Source of the DNA: Thioclava sp. ES.031
GTDB taxonomy: Bacteria; Pseudomonadota; Alphaproteobacteria; Rhodobacterales; Rhodobacteraceae
Assembly (NCBI RefSeq): GCF_002563775.1
Contig: NZ_PDJO01000001.1
Location: 3,955,145 to 4,019,144 of the forward strand
Direction: 5' to 3'
Length of the DNA: 64,000 nucleotides
Shown here: positions 25,533 through 33,875 of the stretch, piece by piece
Numbering within the stretch: the stretch's first letter is position 1
How the letters are laid out: each line of letters starts with the position of its first letter
Notes under the pieces: generated by a model
What the model saw: the letters and a program-made list of their open reading frames with translations, nothing else
What the model was told of the DNA's origin: nothing
The model's database searches: none
Made by a program: the position numbers and the translations under genes

Positions 25533-26096
25533 ATGCGCGAAAGCGACGATATCGAAGCCGCAATGGGCCGCGCCGAGAGCGACGGCCACGGCCACCAGCC
25601 CGACCCGGCGAATACGCGGCTTTTGCGCGATGCGCTCGCGCAATTCGCGACCGGCGTGACCGTGGTGACCGCCTGCGCGCATGAAGACGCGGCAGAGTCT
25701 GTCGGGATGACGGTGAACAGCTTCGCCTCGGTCTCGCTCGATCCGGCCCTGATCCTGTGGTCGGCGGCGCGCTCCTCGTTCCGACATGCGCATTTCACGG
25801 CAACGCCCGCCTTCGCGGTGCATGTGCTGCGCTACGATCAGGAGGCGCTGGCAAAGCGGTTCACGAAGCGCGGCGATGGGTTCGACGGCCTATCCTACCG
25901 GCTGAACGCGGCGGGCGTTCCGCTGATCGACGACACGCTCGCCCGGTTCGAATGCACGACCGAGGCGCGCCATGACGGCGGTGATCACACGATCATCATT
26001 GGTCGCGTCACCCGCTTCGTGAAAGGCGCCGGGACCGATCCGCTGCTTTTCGCGGGCGGCCAGTTCGGGCGCTTCGTTCCCGATCAGCGCAGCTGA
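25533..26096 (+). CDS. Flavin reductase family protein
   Basis: FMN-binding split-barrel reductase of 187 residues: LRDALAQFATGVTVVTA, GMTVNSFASVSLDPALILW (the flavin-binding core), FAVHVLRYDQEALAKRF and FAGGQFGRFVP are the family signatures. Such proteins supply reduced flavin to a two-component monooxygenase or act as the reductase of an oxidoreductase pair; no partner is nearby. Start at 25533 behind AAAGGAGAGCCG. The end carries the 14-mer ATCAGCGCAGCTGA, repeated at the end of the convergent pqiC. Confidence 0.88.
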   Translation: MRESDDIEAAMGRAESDGHGHQPDPANTRLLRDALAQFATGVTVVTACAHEDAAESVGMTVNSFASVSLDPALILWSAARSSFRHAHFTATPAFAVHVLRYDQEALAKRFTKRGDGFDGLSYRLNAAGVPLIDDTLARFECTTEARHDGGDHTIIIGRVTRFVKGAGTDPLLFAGGQFGRFVPDQRS

Positions 26097-26125
26097 TCGA
26101 ACTCTCGACGTATCAGCGCAGCTGA
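26083..26125. repeat. Identical 14-mers at the ends of two convergent genes
   Basis: ATCAGCGCAGCTGA occurs at 26083-26096 and again at 26112-26125, with the stop codon of the flavin reductase gene in the first copy and the stop codon of pqiC, on the other strand, in the second. Each copy is itself a 5-bp inverted repeat, TCAGC-GCA-GCTGA. Confidence 0.8.
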
Positions 26126-26682
26126 GCGATCTGCCGCGCGAGCATCGTCACCGCAGTGCTATTCGCCTTGGCGATCGCTTGCGCTTGAGGATCCTGAGAG
26201 CCCATCGGCACCGTGAAATCGAACCGCCGCACTGTGTCGCCGCTGCTCTCAAAGCCACTCGCCGTCACGAAATAGACCCCCGCGACATGCAGCTGCCCAT
26301 CGGCGCCGGGCAGCATCTGCTCGATCCGCACCTCGATCTTGCGCGTGGGCGGATCGGCGAGCGGCCACGGCTCGGAGATCACCGTCGCGCCGGAAAGGGA
26401 CGAGATTTGCCGCGCCAGCGCCAGCGTCACCGACCGCGCCGGATCATCCGCCCAGAGATTGTCCGGGTTCGACCGCAGCGCCCCGTCCTCTGTCTGGAAC
26501 GCGATCTCCTGCCCGCCCGCATATTGCGGCAGCGACACCTCGCGCAGTTCCGCCCGGCCCAGCCGGTTCGGCAGCGCCTTCTCGGCGGTGGGCGGGTCGA
26601 TCGGGTAGCGCGCGATACTCTCGGGATCGGAACAGGCGGCGAGGCCCAGGAGGCATAGCGGGATCAGGCTCAGAGCTTTCAT
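26113..26682 (-). CDS. pqiC: PqiC outer-membrane lipoprotein of the Pqi lipid transporter
   Basis: Lipoprotein of 189 residues with the signal LSLIPLCLLGLAACSDPES (lipobox LAAC, Cys at residue 17). ARQISSLSGATVISEPW and IEVRIEQMLPGADGQLHVAGVYFV match the PqiC (former ABC-type auxiliary) domain. PqiC anchors the PqiB tube at the outer membrane. Start at 26682 behind AGGAGATGACG. It is last in the pqiA-pqiB-pqiC order, 12 bases after pqiB. Confidence 0.88.
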   Translation of the reverse strand: MKALSLIPLCLLGLAACSDPESIARYPIDPPTAEKALPNRLGRAELREVSLPQYAGGQEIAFQTEDGALRSNPDNLWADDPARSVTLALARQISSLSGATVISEPWPLADPPTRKIEVRIEQMLPGADGQLHVAGVYFVTASGFESSGDTVRRFDFTVPMGSQDPQAQAIAKANSTAVTMLARQIAQLR

Positions 26683-26694
26683 CGTCATCTCCTG

Positions 26695-28719
26695 TCAGCG
26701 GCCCAGAATAAAGGACTGCGGATTGCGTTCGATCATACGCGCGAGCGAGCCGATATTCGAGATCGCCCGACGCAGTTCGCGTAGCGTATTGAGGGTTTCG
26801 TTCGAGAAGTTGGAACCGCGCCCATAGGTCGCCACCAGTGCCTGCGCCTGATCGACGAGCGATTGCAGCTTCTGCGTCAGTTCCGGCAGCTGGTCGGAGG
26901 CTTTCGACACCGAATCCGCCGCGCTCTGCGCCGCATCGAGCGTCTGGTTCAGCTTGTCGGCAGCATTCGCCTCCTTCAGCTGGGTCAGGATCGCCGCGGT
27001 CTGCTCGAGCGTGTCGTTGAGCGATTGCGGCAGGTCCTGCGTGCCGGGCTTGTTCAGAAGCTGGTCGATACTGGCGAGGATCGTGTCGAGTTTATCGCCC
27101 ACATCCTTGAGCGGCATATCTGCGATGGCCGTCGCGGCGCGATCTGCGGAAGAGAGCGTCTCGTCGAGACCCGAGATTTCCTCGAGCACGGAGGACGCCG
27201 CTTCCGTCACCCGGTCGAGCGCAGACACCGTCTTGTCGGCGGCATCCTTGTTGTTCAGCTCGGTCGTGAAGGTCTTGAGCTGCTCCAGCAGACCGGACAA
27301 CTCGCCCGGCACTTTTCGCGTCTCCTCGCTCTCGGCCACGGCGGAGATCGAGTCCAGCGTGCGGATCGCGGAGTTCATCACCTCCTCGATCGGCAGCCCT
27401 TCGATCCGCTTGAAGACGCCCTGCGCCGATTTCGAGAGATCGTTCTCCGCCGCAGGCGCGGTCGGAATCGTCGGATAGGGTTTGGCGTCGAGATTCATCT
27501 CGGCGTCCGGCAGATCGGGCACATCGGTCAGTTCGATCACCGTCGTTCCGCCCAGAAGCCCGATATTGGCGATCCGCGCTCTCAGCCCACTTTGAATCTC
27601 GCCCTGCAGGAACTGGGTCACGGCCTCTTCCCCGGCATCGCGGGACAGGCCGAGCCGATCCGGCGACAGCGCGATGGTCAGCTGTTGCTGCGCGTAGCTC
27701 TGACCGGTGCTGTCCTTGCGGATTTTGATCGCAAGCGCGGTAACCTCACCCGCCTCGACGCCCCGGAACTGCACTTTCGAGCCGACTTCGAGCCCCTGCA
27801 CGGGATCATCGAACAGCAGCGTGTATTTCGGCGGGTCGACCACATCGGACTGGAAGACCGAGTTTTCCGCCGTGTCCTTGCCGTCGTAGAGGCGGAAGGC
27901 GTGTTCATTCTCGACGATCCCGCCGCCGCTGGTGAACGTGTCGAATTCCACCCCGCCCTGCACCAGCGTCGCGAGCGAGCGCACGTCGAGGCTGAGACCG
28001 GAGGTGTCGAATTTCACGGAGAAGCCCGACGTGTCCCAGAACCGGGTCTGCGTCGTCAGCTGTTTGTTATACGGGGCTTCGACGAAGGCATCCACGATCA
28101 CGCCGGACCCGTCATCGTCGAGCCGCAGGTTCTGCAGATGGCCCACCGTCAGCCCGCGATAGAGCACCGGCGCCCCATCGACGATCCCGCCCGCATCTTT
28201 CGCGCTCAGCTCGATAATGGTGCCCTTGCTCGGATCGGGGGAGATCGGCGGCTTGTCGAGACCCTGAAACATGCTCTGCTCGCCGTTGGGCTTATTGTTC
28301 CAGAAGCCCTCGATATAGGTGCCCGACAGCACCGTCCCGAGGTTCTGAATACCACGCGCCGACACTTCGGGGCGGACCAGCCAGAATTTCGCATCCTGAT
28401 CGACGAACGGCGCAACCTCGTTGTCGATGCGCACGCCGAGCTGCACCTGCTCCAGATCGGGGGTAAAAGAGACGCTCTCGACCTTGCCGACATCGACATC
28501 GCGGAACTTGAGCGGCGTGCCGATCTCGACCCCGGTCGCATCCTTGAAGTTGATGTGGATGAGCATCCCGCGATCCGAGACCGTCTTCCATGCGACGCCG
28601 AGCGTGATCAGCAAGGCAATCAGCGGCACGATCCAGACGACGGAAAGCCGCGTCCAGATCGGGCGCGGAGCGTTGGAGGTTTCCAGCTCGGCCGGGCCGG
28701 TCTCGGGGGTGTCGTTCAT
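26695..28719 (-). CDS. pqiB: PqiB MCE-domain intermembrane transport protein
   Basis: Protein of 674 residues with one N-terminal membrane helix (about residues 25-45) and three MCE repeats beginning near residues 47, 165 and 295 (INFKDATGVEIGTPLKFRDVDVG; LSAKDAGGIVDGAPVLYRGLTVG; LLFDDPVQGLEVGSKVQFRGVEAG). A long helical coiled-coil tail (residues 440-640) would form the tube that spans the periplasm for lipid trafficking, as in E. coli PqiB. It overlaps the second pqiA half by 4 bases. Confidence 0.93.
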   Translation of the reverse strand: MNDTPETGPAELETSNAPRPIWTRLSVVWIVPLIALLITLGVAWKTVSDRGMLIHINFKDATGVEIGTPLKFRDVDVGKVESVSFTPDLEQVQLGVRIDNEVAPFVDQDAKFWLVRPEVSARGIQNLGTVLSGTYIEGFWNNKPNGEQSMFQGLDKPPISPDPSKGTIIELSAKDAGGIVDGAPVLYRGLTVGHLQNLRLDDDGSGVIVDAFVEAPYNKQLTTQTRFWDTSGFSVKFDTSGLSLDVRSLATLVQGGVEFDTFTSGGGIVENEHAFRLYDGKDTAENSVFQSDVVDPPKYTLLFDDPVQGLEVGSKVQFRGVEAGEVTALAIKIRKDSTGQSYAQQQLTIALSPDRLGLSRDAGEEAVTQFLQGEIQSGLRARIANIGLLGGTTVIELTDVPDLPDAEMNLDAKPYPTIPTAPAAENDLSKSAQGVFKRIEGLPIEEVMNSAIRTLDSISAVAESEETRKVPGELSGLLEQLKTFTTELNNKDAADKTVSALDRVTEAASSVLEEISGLDETLSSADRAATAIADMPLKDVGDKLDTILASIDQLLNKPGTQDLPQSLNDTLEQTAAILTQLKEANAADKLNQTLDAAQSAADSVSKASDQLPELTQKLQSLVDQAQALVATYGRGSNFSNETLNTLRELRRAISNIGSLARMIERNPQSFILGR

Positions 28720-29330
28720 GAACTCACTCTGTCAGGGCCGCGCCAGATCAGGCGCGGGTCGAAGCTTTGGGCGGATAGCATCGTGAATGCAACCGAGAGG
28801 GCGAAAGACGCGGCGGCAGGGCCGGGATGGATCGAGGCCACGAAGCCAAGCTGCACCAGTGCGGAGAGGATCGCGACTACAAAGACGTCGATCATCGACC
28901 AGCGGCCGATGAATTCCACCACCTCGTAGAGATGCAGGTGCGGATGGCCGCCTTTGCGGCGCTCGTTTCCGACCGCGAGGGCGAGATAGGCGATAGCGAT
29001 GAATTTCCCGATCGGGATCATCACCGAGGCGCCGAAGATGATCAGCGCCACGCCGTAATTGTGATGCCGCCACAGTTCGATCGCGCCGCCGACGATGGTG
29101 TTTTTCTGCTCATGGCCCAGCGTCGCCGTGACCAGCATCGGGTAGAGATTGGCGGGAATGTAGAAGATCAGCCCCGCGATCCACCACGCCCAGACGCGCT
29201 GCAGCCCGCTCTTGTCGACCTTGTGCAGCGTCGCGCCGCAGCGTTCGCAATGCGCATGATCCGGGGTCCAGACCCGACCGCAGCGGGTGCAGCCGATCAA
29301 CCCGGCATCGGTGGCGGTCAGCACATTCAT
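28716..29330 (-). CDS. pqiA: PqiA, C-terminal half as a separate gene
   Basis: Inner-membrane protein of 204 residues. It begins with a zinc-ribbon CTRCGRVW...CERCGATL and then four membrane helices including WWIAGLIFYIPANLYPMLVT and MIDVFVVAILSALVQLGFVASI, the second PqiA domain. In E. coli both domains are fused in one 417-residue protein; here they are two coupled genes (ATGA at 29327-29330). The start at 29330 is fixed by that overlap. Confidence 0.88.
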   Translation of the reverse strand: MNVLTATDAGLIGCTRCGRVWTPDHAHCERCGATLHKVDKSGLQRVWAWWIAGLIFYIPANLYPMLVTATLGHEQKNTIVGGAIELWRHHNYGVALIIFGASVMIPIGKFIAIAYLALAVGNERRKGGHPHLHLYEVVEFIGRWSMIDVFVVAILSALVQLGFVASIHPGPAAASFALSVAFTMLSAQSFDPRLIWRGPDRVSS

Positions 29331-29962
29331 TTTCGTTCGATCGCGTCCCATATCGTCCATTTGCTGACAAAGGAGTTCTTGAGCGCGATCACGATGATGA
29401 GAACGCAGAAAGCCCAGAAGGCGGGTCCGAGCGACACCTTGGCGAGACCGCCAAGTTTCACCAGCGCCACCGCCGTGCCGATGATGAAGATCTCCGCCAT
29501 CGCCCAGGGCTGGCTTTCCTCGGCGAGGCGGAACATCGTCGCGGCATGTTTCCAGGCGGGTTTGCCATTGGCGAGCGGCCAGAGCGTGTAGATCAGCGCA
29601 GCGAAGCGGAAGATCGGCAGCGCCACGATCATCGACAGCACGAAGAAGGCCAGAGGCGCGATCCAGCCGTCGGAAAACGCCATCGCGACCCCGAAGATAG
29701 AGCTCTCATGGCTCAGCCCGCGGGTCGAAATCTCGAGGAACGGAAAGAAGATCGCTCCGATCATCAGGATCATCCCGGTGAAGGAGAAGGCGATGACATG
29801 CAGAAAGGACCTCTCGCGCGGCGAGATCAGCACCGTTCCACAGCGAACACAGGTCGCCCGCTTGCCATCGGGCAGATGCGTCGCACGATAGAGCGCGTCG
29901 CATTGCGGACAGGCAATCAGGTCGGCCGGGTCAGCTATCATTGTGTTCGGGTGCCCATTCAT
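29327..29962 (-). CDS. pqiA: PqiA, N-terminal half as a separate gene
   Basis: Inner-membrane protein of 211 residues with the first PqiA zinc ribbon, CPQCDALYRATHLPDGKRATCVRCG, followed by four helices (HVIAFSFTGMILMIGAIFFPFLEIST; PLAFFVLSMIVALPIFRFAALIY; AEIFIIGTAVALVKLGGLA; FWAFCVLIIVIAL). First gene of the pqiA-pqiA-pqiB-pqiC operon, divergent from motB. An upstream promoter was not identified. Confidence 0.88.
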   Translation of the reverse strand: MNGHPNTMIADPADLIACPQCDALYRATHLPDGKRATCVRCGTVLISPRERSFLHVIAFSFTGMILMIGAIFFPFLEISTRGLSHESSIFGVAMAFSDGWIAPLAFFVLSMIVALPIFRFAALIYTLWPLANGKPAWKHAATMFRLAEESQPWAMAEIFIIGTAVALVKLGGLAKVSLGPAFWAFCVLIIVIALKNSFVSKWTIWDAIERK

Positions 29963-30027
29963 CTGCCAAATCTAGCGATTGGCCGCGCCACGACAAGGGA
30001 AGACGCGGGTAGCGCGCATTTTATCCG

Positions 30028-30043
30028 TCAATCGCCTGTTAAC
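30028..30043. promoter_or_regulatory. Imperfect CtrA-like box upstream of motB
   Basis: TCAA-N7-TTAAC, one mismatch from TTAA-N7-TTAAC, 43 bases before the motB ATG and in the pqiA-motB divergent gap. CtrA control of flagellar genes is known in Rhodobacterales, so it is plausible, but a single degenerate box is weak evidence. Confidence 0.35.
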
Positions 30044-30085
30044 ACGCGCCCACTATACCGGAGCTGGGTGAAAAGAGGTGGTGGA

Positions 30086-30934
30086 ATGAGCAACCGCGAA
30101 AACGCGGCGCCAATCATCATCAAGCGTAAGAAGGTCGTCGCGGGCGACGGGCACCACGGTGGGGCGTGGAAAGTGGCCTATGCCGATTTCGTCACTGCGA
30201 TGATGGCCTTCTTCATGCTGATGTGGTTGCTGAACGCGACAACCGAGAAACAGCGCAAGGGCATCGCGGATTACTTCAATCCGACGATCCCGATCAACCG
30301 CATCTCCGGTGGCGGCGAAGGCGCTTTCGGCGGGGATTCCGTCTTCTCCGAGGACCAGATCGCACAGAGCGGCACCGGTGCCGTCTCGCAACGCCCGACC
30401 GAAGAGCGTCAGGCCCGCGGCGAAAACTCCGCCGAGGACAAGCAAGACAACGATACCGCCCGTTTGAACGAGATGGCCCGCGCGATCGAGCAAGCGCTGA
30501 TGGGCGTCGGCGGCGAGTCGATGGTGAGCGAGCAGCTCGCGCGTCATATCGTGACCCGCGTGACCGACGAGGGTCTGATCATCGAGGTCTCCGACCTTCC
30601 CGACGCCCCGCTTTTCGTGGGCGACACCGCGAAGCCGCAGCCGGTTCTCCCCGATCTGGCGAAAATCCTGACGCGGGTCTTCTCGATCGTTTCGAACAAC
30701 GTCGCGATCAACGGCTACACGAGATCCTACCCGAAAATGCTGGCCCATGACCCGGTTTGGGAGCTCTCCGCCGCACGCGCCCAAGCGATGCGGACATTGC
30801 TGGACGAGGCTGGCTTCCCCCCCGATCGGATGCAACGCGTCAGCGGCTTCGCCGATCGCAAACCGAAGGTCGAGCGTGCGATGGACCTGCGCAACAACCG
30901 TCTCGAAGTGATCGTGCTGCGCAATGGCCGGTAA
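30086..30934 (+). CDS. motB: Flagellar motor stator protein MotB
   Basis: Stator subunit of 282 residues. A single membrane helix (VAYADFVTAMMAFFMLMWLL) has the proton-accepting Asp at residue 34. The C-terminal OmpA/MotB peptidoglycan-binding domain includes VAINGYTRSYP and LSAARAQAMRTLLDEAGFPPDRMQRVSGFADRKP. motA is not adjacent. Start at 30086 with AGAGGTGG upstream; longer frames lack support. It leads the motB-flgE-flgK-flgL-flgI block seen in many Rhodobacterales. Confidence 0.94.
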   Translation: MSNRENAAPIIIKRKKVVAGDGHHGGAWKVAYADFVTAMMAFFMLMWLLNATTEKQRKGIADYFNPTIPINRISGGGEGAFGGDSVFSEDQIAQSGTGAVSQRPTEERQARGENSAEDKQDNDTARLNEMARAIEQALMGVGGESMVSEQLARHIVTRVTDEGLIIEVSDLPDAPLFVGDTAKPQPVLPDLAKILTRVFSIVSNNVAINGYTRSYPKMLAHDPVWELSAARAQAMRTLLDEAGFPPDRMQRVSGFADRKPKVERAMDLRNNRLEVIVLRNGR

Positions 30935-30982
30935 GGCGCGTCTTAGCGAAGCGGTAACCACGGGTCGAAAAAGCTGGACCTG

Positions 30983-30997
30983 TTAGGGCGATCTTAA
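30983..30997. promoter_or_regulatory. Imperfect CtrA-like box upstream of flgE
   Basis: TTAG-N7-TTAA, one base from the TTAA-N7-TTAA core, 58 bases before the flgE ATG. It could give flgEKLI its own CtrA-dependent promoter within the block; unproven. Confidence 0.35.
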
Positions 30998-31054
30998 ACA
31001 CCCGGGCGCAAAGGTAGGAATGAACTTCGGACGCAGCAGCAGAAAGGCGCATCC

Positions 31055-32389
31055 ATGTCCATTTCTTCCTCGCTCAATGCGGGCGTGGCCGGCTTGGCCG
31101 CGAATGCCACACGTCTTGCCACGATCTCGGACAATATCGCGAATTCGGGTACATACGGCTACAAGCGCGCCGTCACCGAATTCGAAAGCATGGTGATCAA
31201 TCAGGCGGCGAAGACCGGCTCCTATTCGGCTGGCGGCGTCCGTGCCTCCACGAGTCGCCTCATCGAAGAGAGAGGCTCGCTGGTCTCCACCTCGAACGCG
31301 CTCGACATCGCGGTTTCCGGGCGTGGCATGCTGCCCGTCATGACGGCCGTGGCGCTCGATAACTCCACGGGCGACGAGCCCTTGAAGATGACTACGACGG
31401 GTGCGTTTCGCACCGATGTCGACGGGACCCTGATGACCGAATCCGGGCTTGTTCTGCTCGGCTGGCCCGCCAGCGCCGATGGCACCATCCCGACCTTCGC
31501 GCGCGACACGATGTCGGGGATGGAACCGGTGGTGATCAACGCCAACCAAACAGCCGGCGACCCCACGACGACTCTCAATCTCGGGGTCAACCTGCCCGCG
31601 ACCGATACCGAAGCCGGCTCGGCTGGTGATACGCTGCCGCTTTCTGTCGAGTATTTCGGAAATCTCGGAACATCCGAAACCCTGGACATCACCTTCGAAC
31701 CGACGATTCCGGCCAGCGGCGCCTCGAACGAGTGGTCCATGGTCATTCGCGACAGTGCCACGGTCGATGACCCGGGCACCCCCGCGACCGATGAAAGCGT
31801 CATCGGGCGCTACGTCCTGACCTTCGACGACAGCCGTAGCAGCGGCGGCACACTCGCCTCGGTCAGTGTCATCTCCGGCGGCACCTATGATTCCTCGACC
31901 GGAACGCTCGATCTCTCCGTCGCAGGCGGTCCGCTAAGCGTCACCATCGGCAAGATTGGCGATACCAACGGGTTGACGCAGCTCTCCGACAGTTTCTCTC
32001 CGACCTCGATCACGAAGGATGGCTCACCCGTCGGCAACCTCACGGCCGTCGAGATCGATGAGGATGGCTATATCAAAGCCACCTACGACACCGGGTTCAT
32101 CCGCACCGTCTATCAGATCCCCCTCGTCGATGTACCCAATCAGAACGGTCTGATCGCGCTCGACAAGCAGATTTTCGAAGTCTCCTCGAACTCCGGCTCT
32201 TTCTTCCTGTGGAATGCCGGTGACGGTCCGACCGGGTCGATCGAAGGCTACGCTCGCGAAGGCTCGACGGTCGATGTTGCAGAGGAGCTGACCAATCTCA
32301 TCCAGACGCAGCGCGCCTACTCGTCCAACGCCAAGGTGATCCAGACGGTCGACGAGATGCTGCAGGAAACCACCAATATCAAACGCTGA
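31055..32389 (+). CDS. flgE: Flagellar hook protein FlgE
   Basis: Hook subunit of 444 residues. The N-terminal rod-hook motif LATISDNIANSGTYGYKRAVTEFESM and the C-terminal helix VDVAEELTNLIQTQRAYSSNAKVIQTVDEMLQETTNIKR are the D0-D1 pieces common to axial proteins; the middle (about 120-370) is the variable, Ser/Thr/Asp-rich surface domain. The length fits FlgE rather than FlgF or FlgG. It is exported by the type III apparatus encoded elsewhere. Confidence 0.93.
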   Translation: MSISSSLNAGVAGLAANATRLATISDNIANSGTYGYKRAVTEFESMVINQAAKTGSYSAGGVRASTSRLIEERGSLVSTSNALDIAVSGRGMLPVMTAVALDNSTGDEPLKMTTTGAFRTDVDGTLMTESGLVLLGWPASADGTIPTFARDTMSGMEPVVINANQTAGDPTTTLNLGVNLPATDTEAGSAGDTLPLSVEYFGNLGTSETLDITFEPTIPASGASNEWSMVIRDSATVDDPGTPATDESVIGRYVLTFDDSRSSGGTLASVSVISGGTYDSSTGTLDLSVAGGPLSVTIGKIGDTNGLTQLSDSFSPTSITKDGSPVGNLTAVEIDEDGYIKATYDTGFIRTVYQIPLVDVPNQNGLIALDKQIFEVSSNSGSFFLWNAGDGPTGSIEGYAREGSTVDVAEELTNLIQTQRAYSSNAKVIQTVDEMLQETTNIKR

Positions 32390-32419
32390 TCCTGATCGGA
32401 TCGGCGACGGGAGGTCGCA

Positions 32420-33874
32420 ATGGGAATCTCGCAAACGCTATCCAATGCCTTGTCGGGCCTCACCGCAGCCTCTCGCATGGCCGAGGTCGTGGCCTCCAAT
32501 ACCGCCAACGCGCTCACCGACGGCTACGCCCGGCGCGAGATTTCACTCGGCGCGCAGGTCGTCGGCCAGCAAGGTGCCGGTGTTCGCGTGCTCAGCATCG
32601 ACCGCATCGTCAACGAAACCCTCCGCAGCGATCTCCGCCTCTCCGATGCTGCGGCCCAAAACGCATCGCTGCGCGGCGACTTTCTTTCAACCTTTGAAGC
32701 TCGCATCGGCACGCCGGAGGATGCGAGCTCCCTATCCTCCAAATTCGCAGAGTTCGAAGCCTCGCTCGTCGAAGCTGGCAGCCGCCCAGAAAGCGAAGCC
32801 CGCCTGTCCACAGTGCTGAGCGCCGCCCGCGAGGTTACCGGACACCTGAATACGCTCTCCGCAGAATTGCAGGACAGCCGGATGGACGCAGACCGGAAAA
32901 TCGCGACGCAGGTCGATGCCCTGAACAGCGCACTCGCGCAGGTCGATGAACTCAACGCAACGATCCTGGCCGGAAAGGCCGCGGGCCATGACACCAATGC
33001 CCTCAAGGACCAACGTCAAACGCTGGTCGACCGGATCTCCAGCATCGTTCCCACCCGCCAAGTCCCGCGCGAAAACGATCAGATCGCACTCTTCACCACA
33101 GGCGGTGCCGTCCTTCTCGAAGGCAATCCAGTGGAGATCGGGTTCACGGCGCGCGGAATCATAACGCCAGACATGACCCATGACGGAGGGGTTCTCTCAG
33201 GCCTCACGCTCAACGGAAACGCCGTCTCAAGTGACGATGACGGGTTCTTCGGCGGCGGCACGCTTGGCGCCCTCTTCGCCATCCGTGATACCCTCGCTCC
33301 AAAACTGCAGGTTCAGATCGACGCACTCTCCCGCAACCTGATCGAGAGGGTCAGCGACCCGGCGGTCGACCCAACACTCAGTGGCGGCGCAGCCGGTCTC
33401 TTTACGGATGGCGGAGGCCCGCTCGATCCGCTCAACGAAACAGGCCTCGCCGGTCGGATCGTCATCAACCCGCTCGCGGACCCTGAACAAGGCGGCTCGC
33501 TCTCGCTGCTGCGTGACGGGTTCGGCGCATCTACCCCTGGCCCCGTGAGCAATGCAGATAACCTTTTCGCACTCGCCACAGCGTTAACGACCGCGTCCGC
33601 ACCTGCGTCCGGGAATTTCGGCCCGTCGCTTCATTCAAGTGCAGAGCTTTTCGCAAGCTTCTTGTCCCAAGTCACGAGCGATCGCCAAAGCAACGAGGCG
33701 ACTCAAACCTATGCAACGACCCGCTACGACACATTGAAAGAGCAGTCCCTCGCTGAGGGCGTCGATACTGATCATGAAATGCAGAAACTTCTGCAAATTG
33801 AAGAACTTTACAGCGCCAATGCACGCGTCATTCAAACCGTTGACGCACTGATCAAACAGCTTCTGGAGATTTGA
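32420..33874 (+). CDS. flgK: Flagellar hook-associated protein 1, FlgK
   Basis: Hook-filament junction protein of 484 residues. LSNALSGLTAASRMAEVVASNTANALTDGYARREI at the N-terminus and GVDTDHEMQKLLQIEELYSANARVIQTVDALIKQLLEI at the C-terminus are the paired axial helices; the middle is alpha-helical then variable. Downstream flgL starts one base after the stop. Third-position base use is less G+C-extreme here than in the flanking genes. Confidence 0.92.
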   Translation: MGISQTLSNALSGLTAASRMAEVVASNTANALTDGYARREISLGAQVVGQQGAGVRVLSIDRIVNETLRSDLRLSDAAAQNASLRGDFLSTFEARIGTPEDASSLSSKFAEFEASLVEAGSRPESEARLSTVLSAAREVTGHLNTLSAELQDSRMDADRKIATQVDALNSALAQVDELNATILAGKAAGHDTNALKDQRQTLVDRISSIVPTRQVPRENDQIALFTTGGAVLLEGNPVEIGFTARGIITPDMTHDGGVLSGLTLNGNAVSSDDDGFFGGGTLGALFAIRDTLAPKLQVQIDALSRNLIERVSDPAVDPTLSGGAAGLFTDGGGPLDPLNETGLAGRIVINPLADPEQGGSLSLLRDGFGASTPGPVSNADNLFALATALTTASAPASGNFGPSLHSSAELFASFLSQVTSDRQSNEATQTYATTRYDTLKEQSLAEGVDTDHEMQKLLQIEELYSANARVIQTVDALIKQLLEI

Positions 33875-33875
33875 G

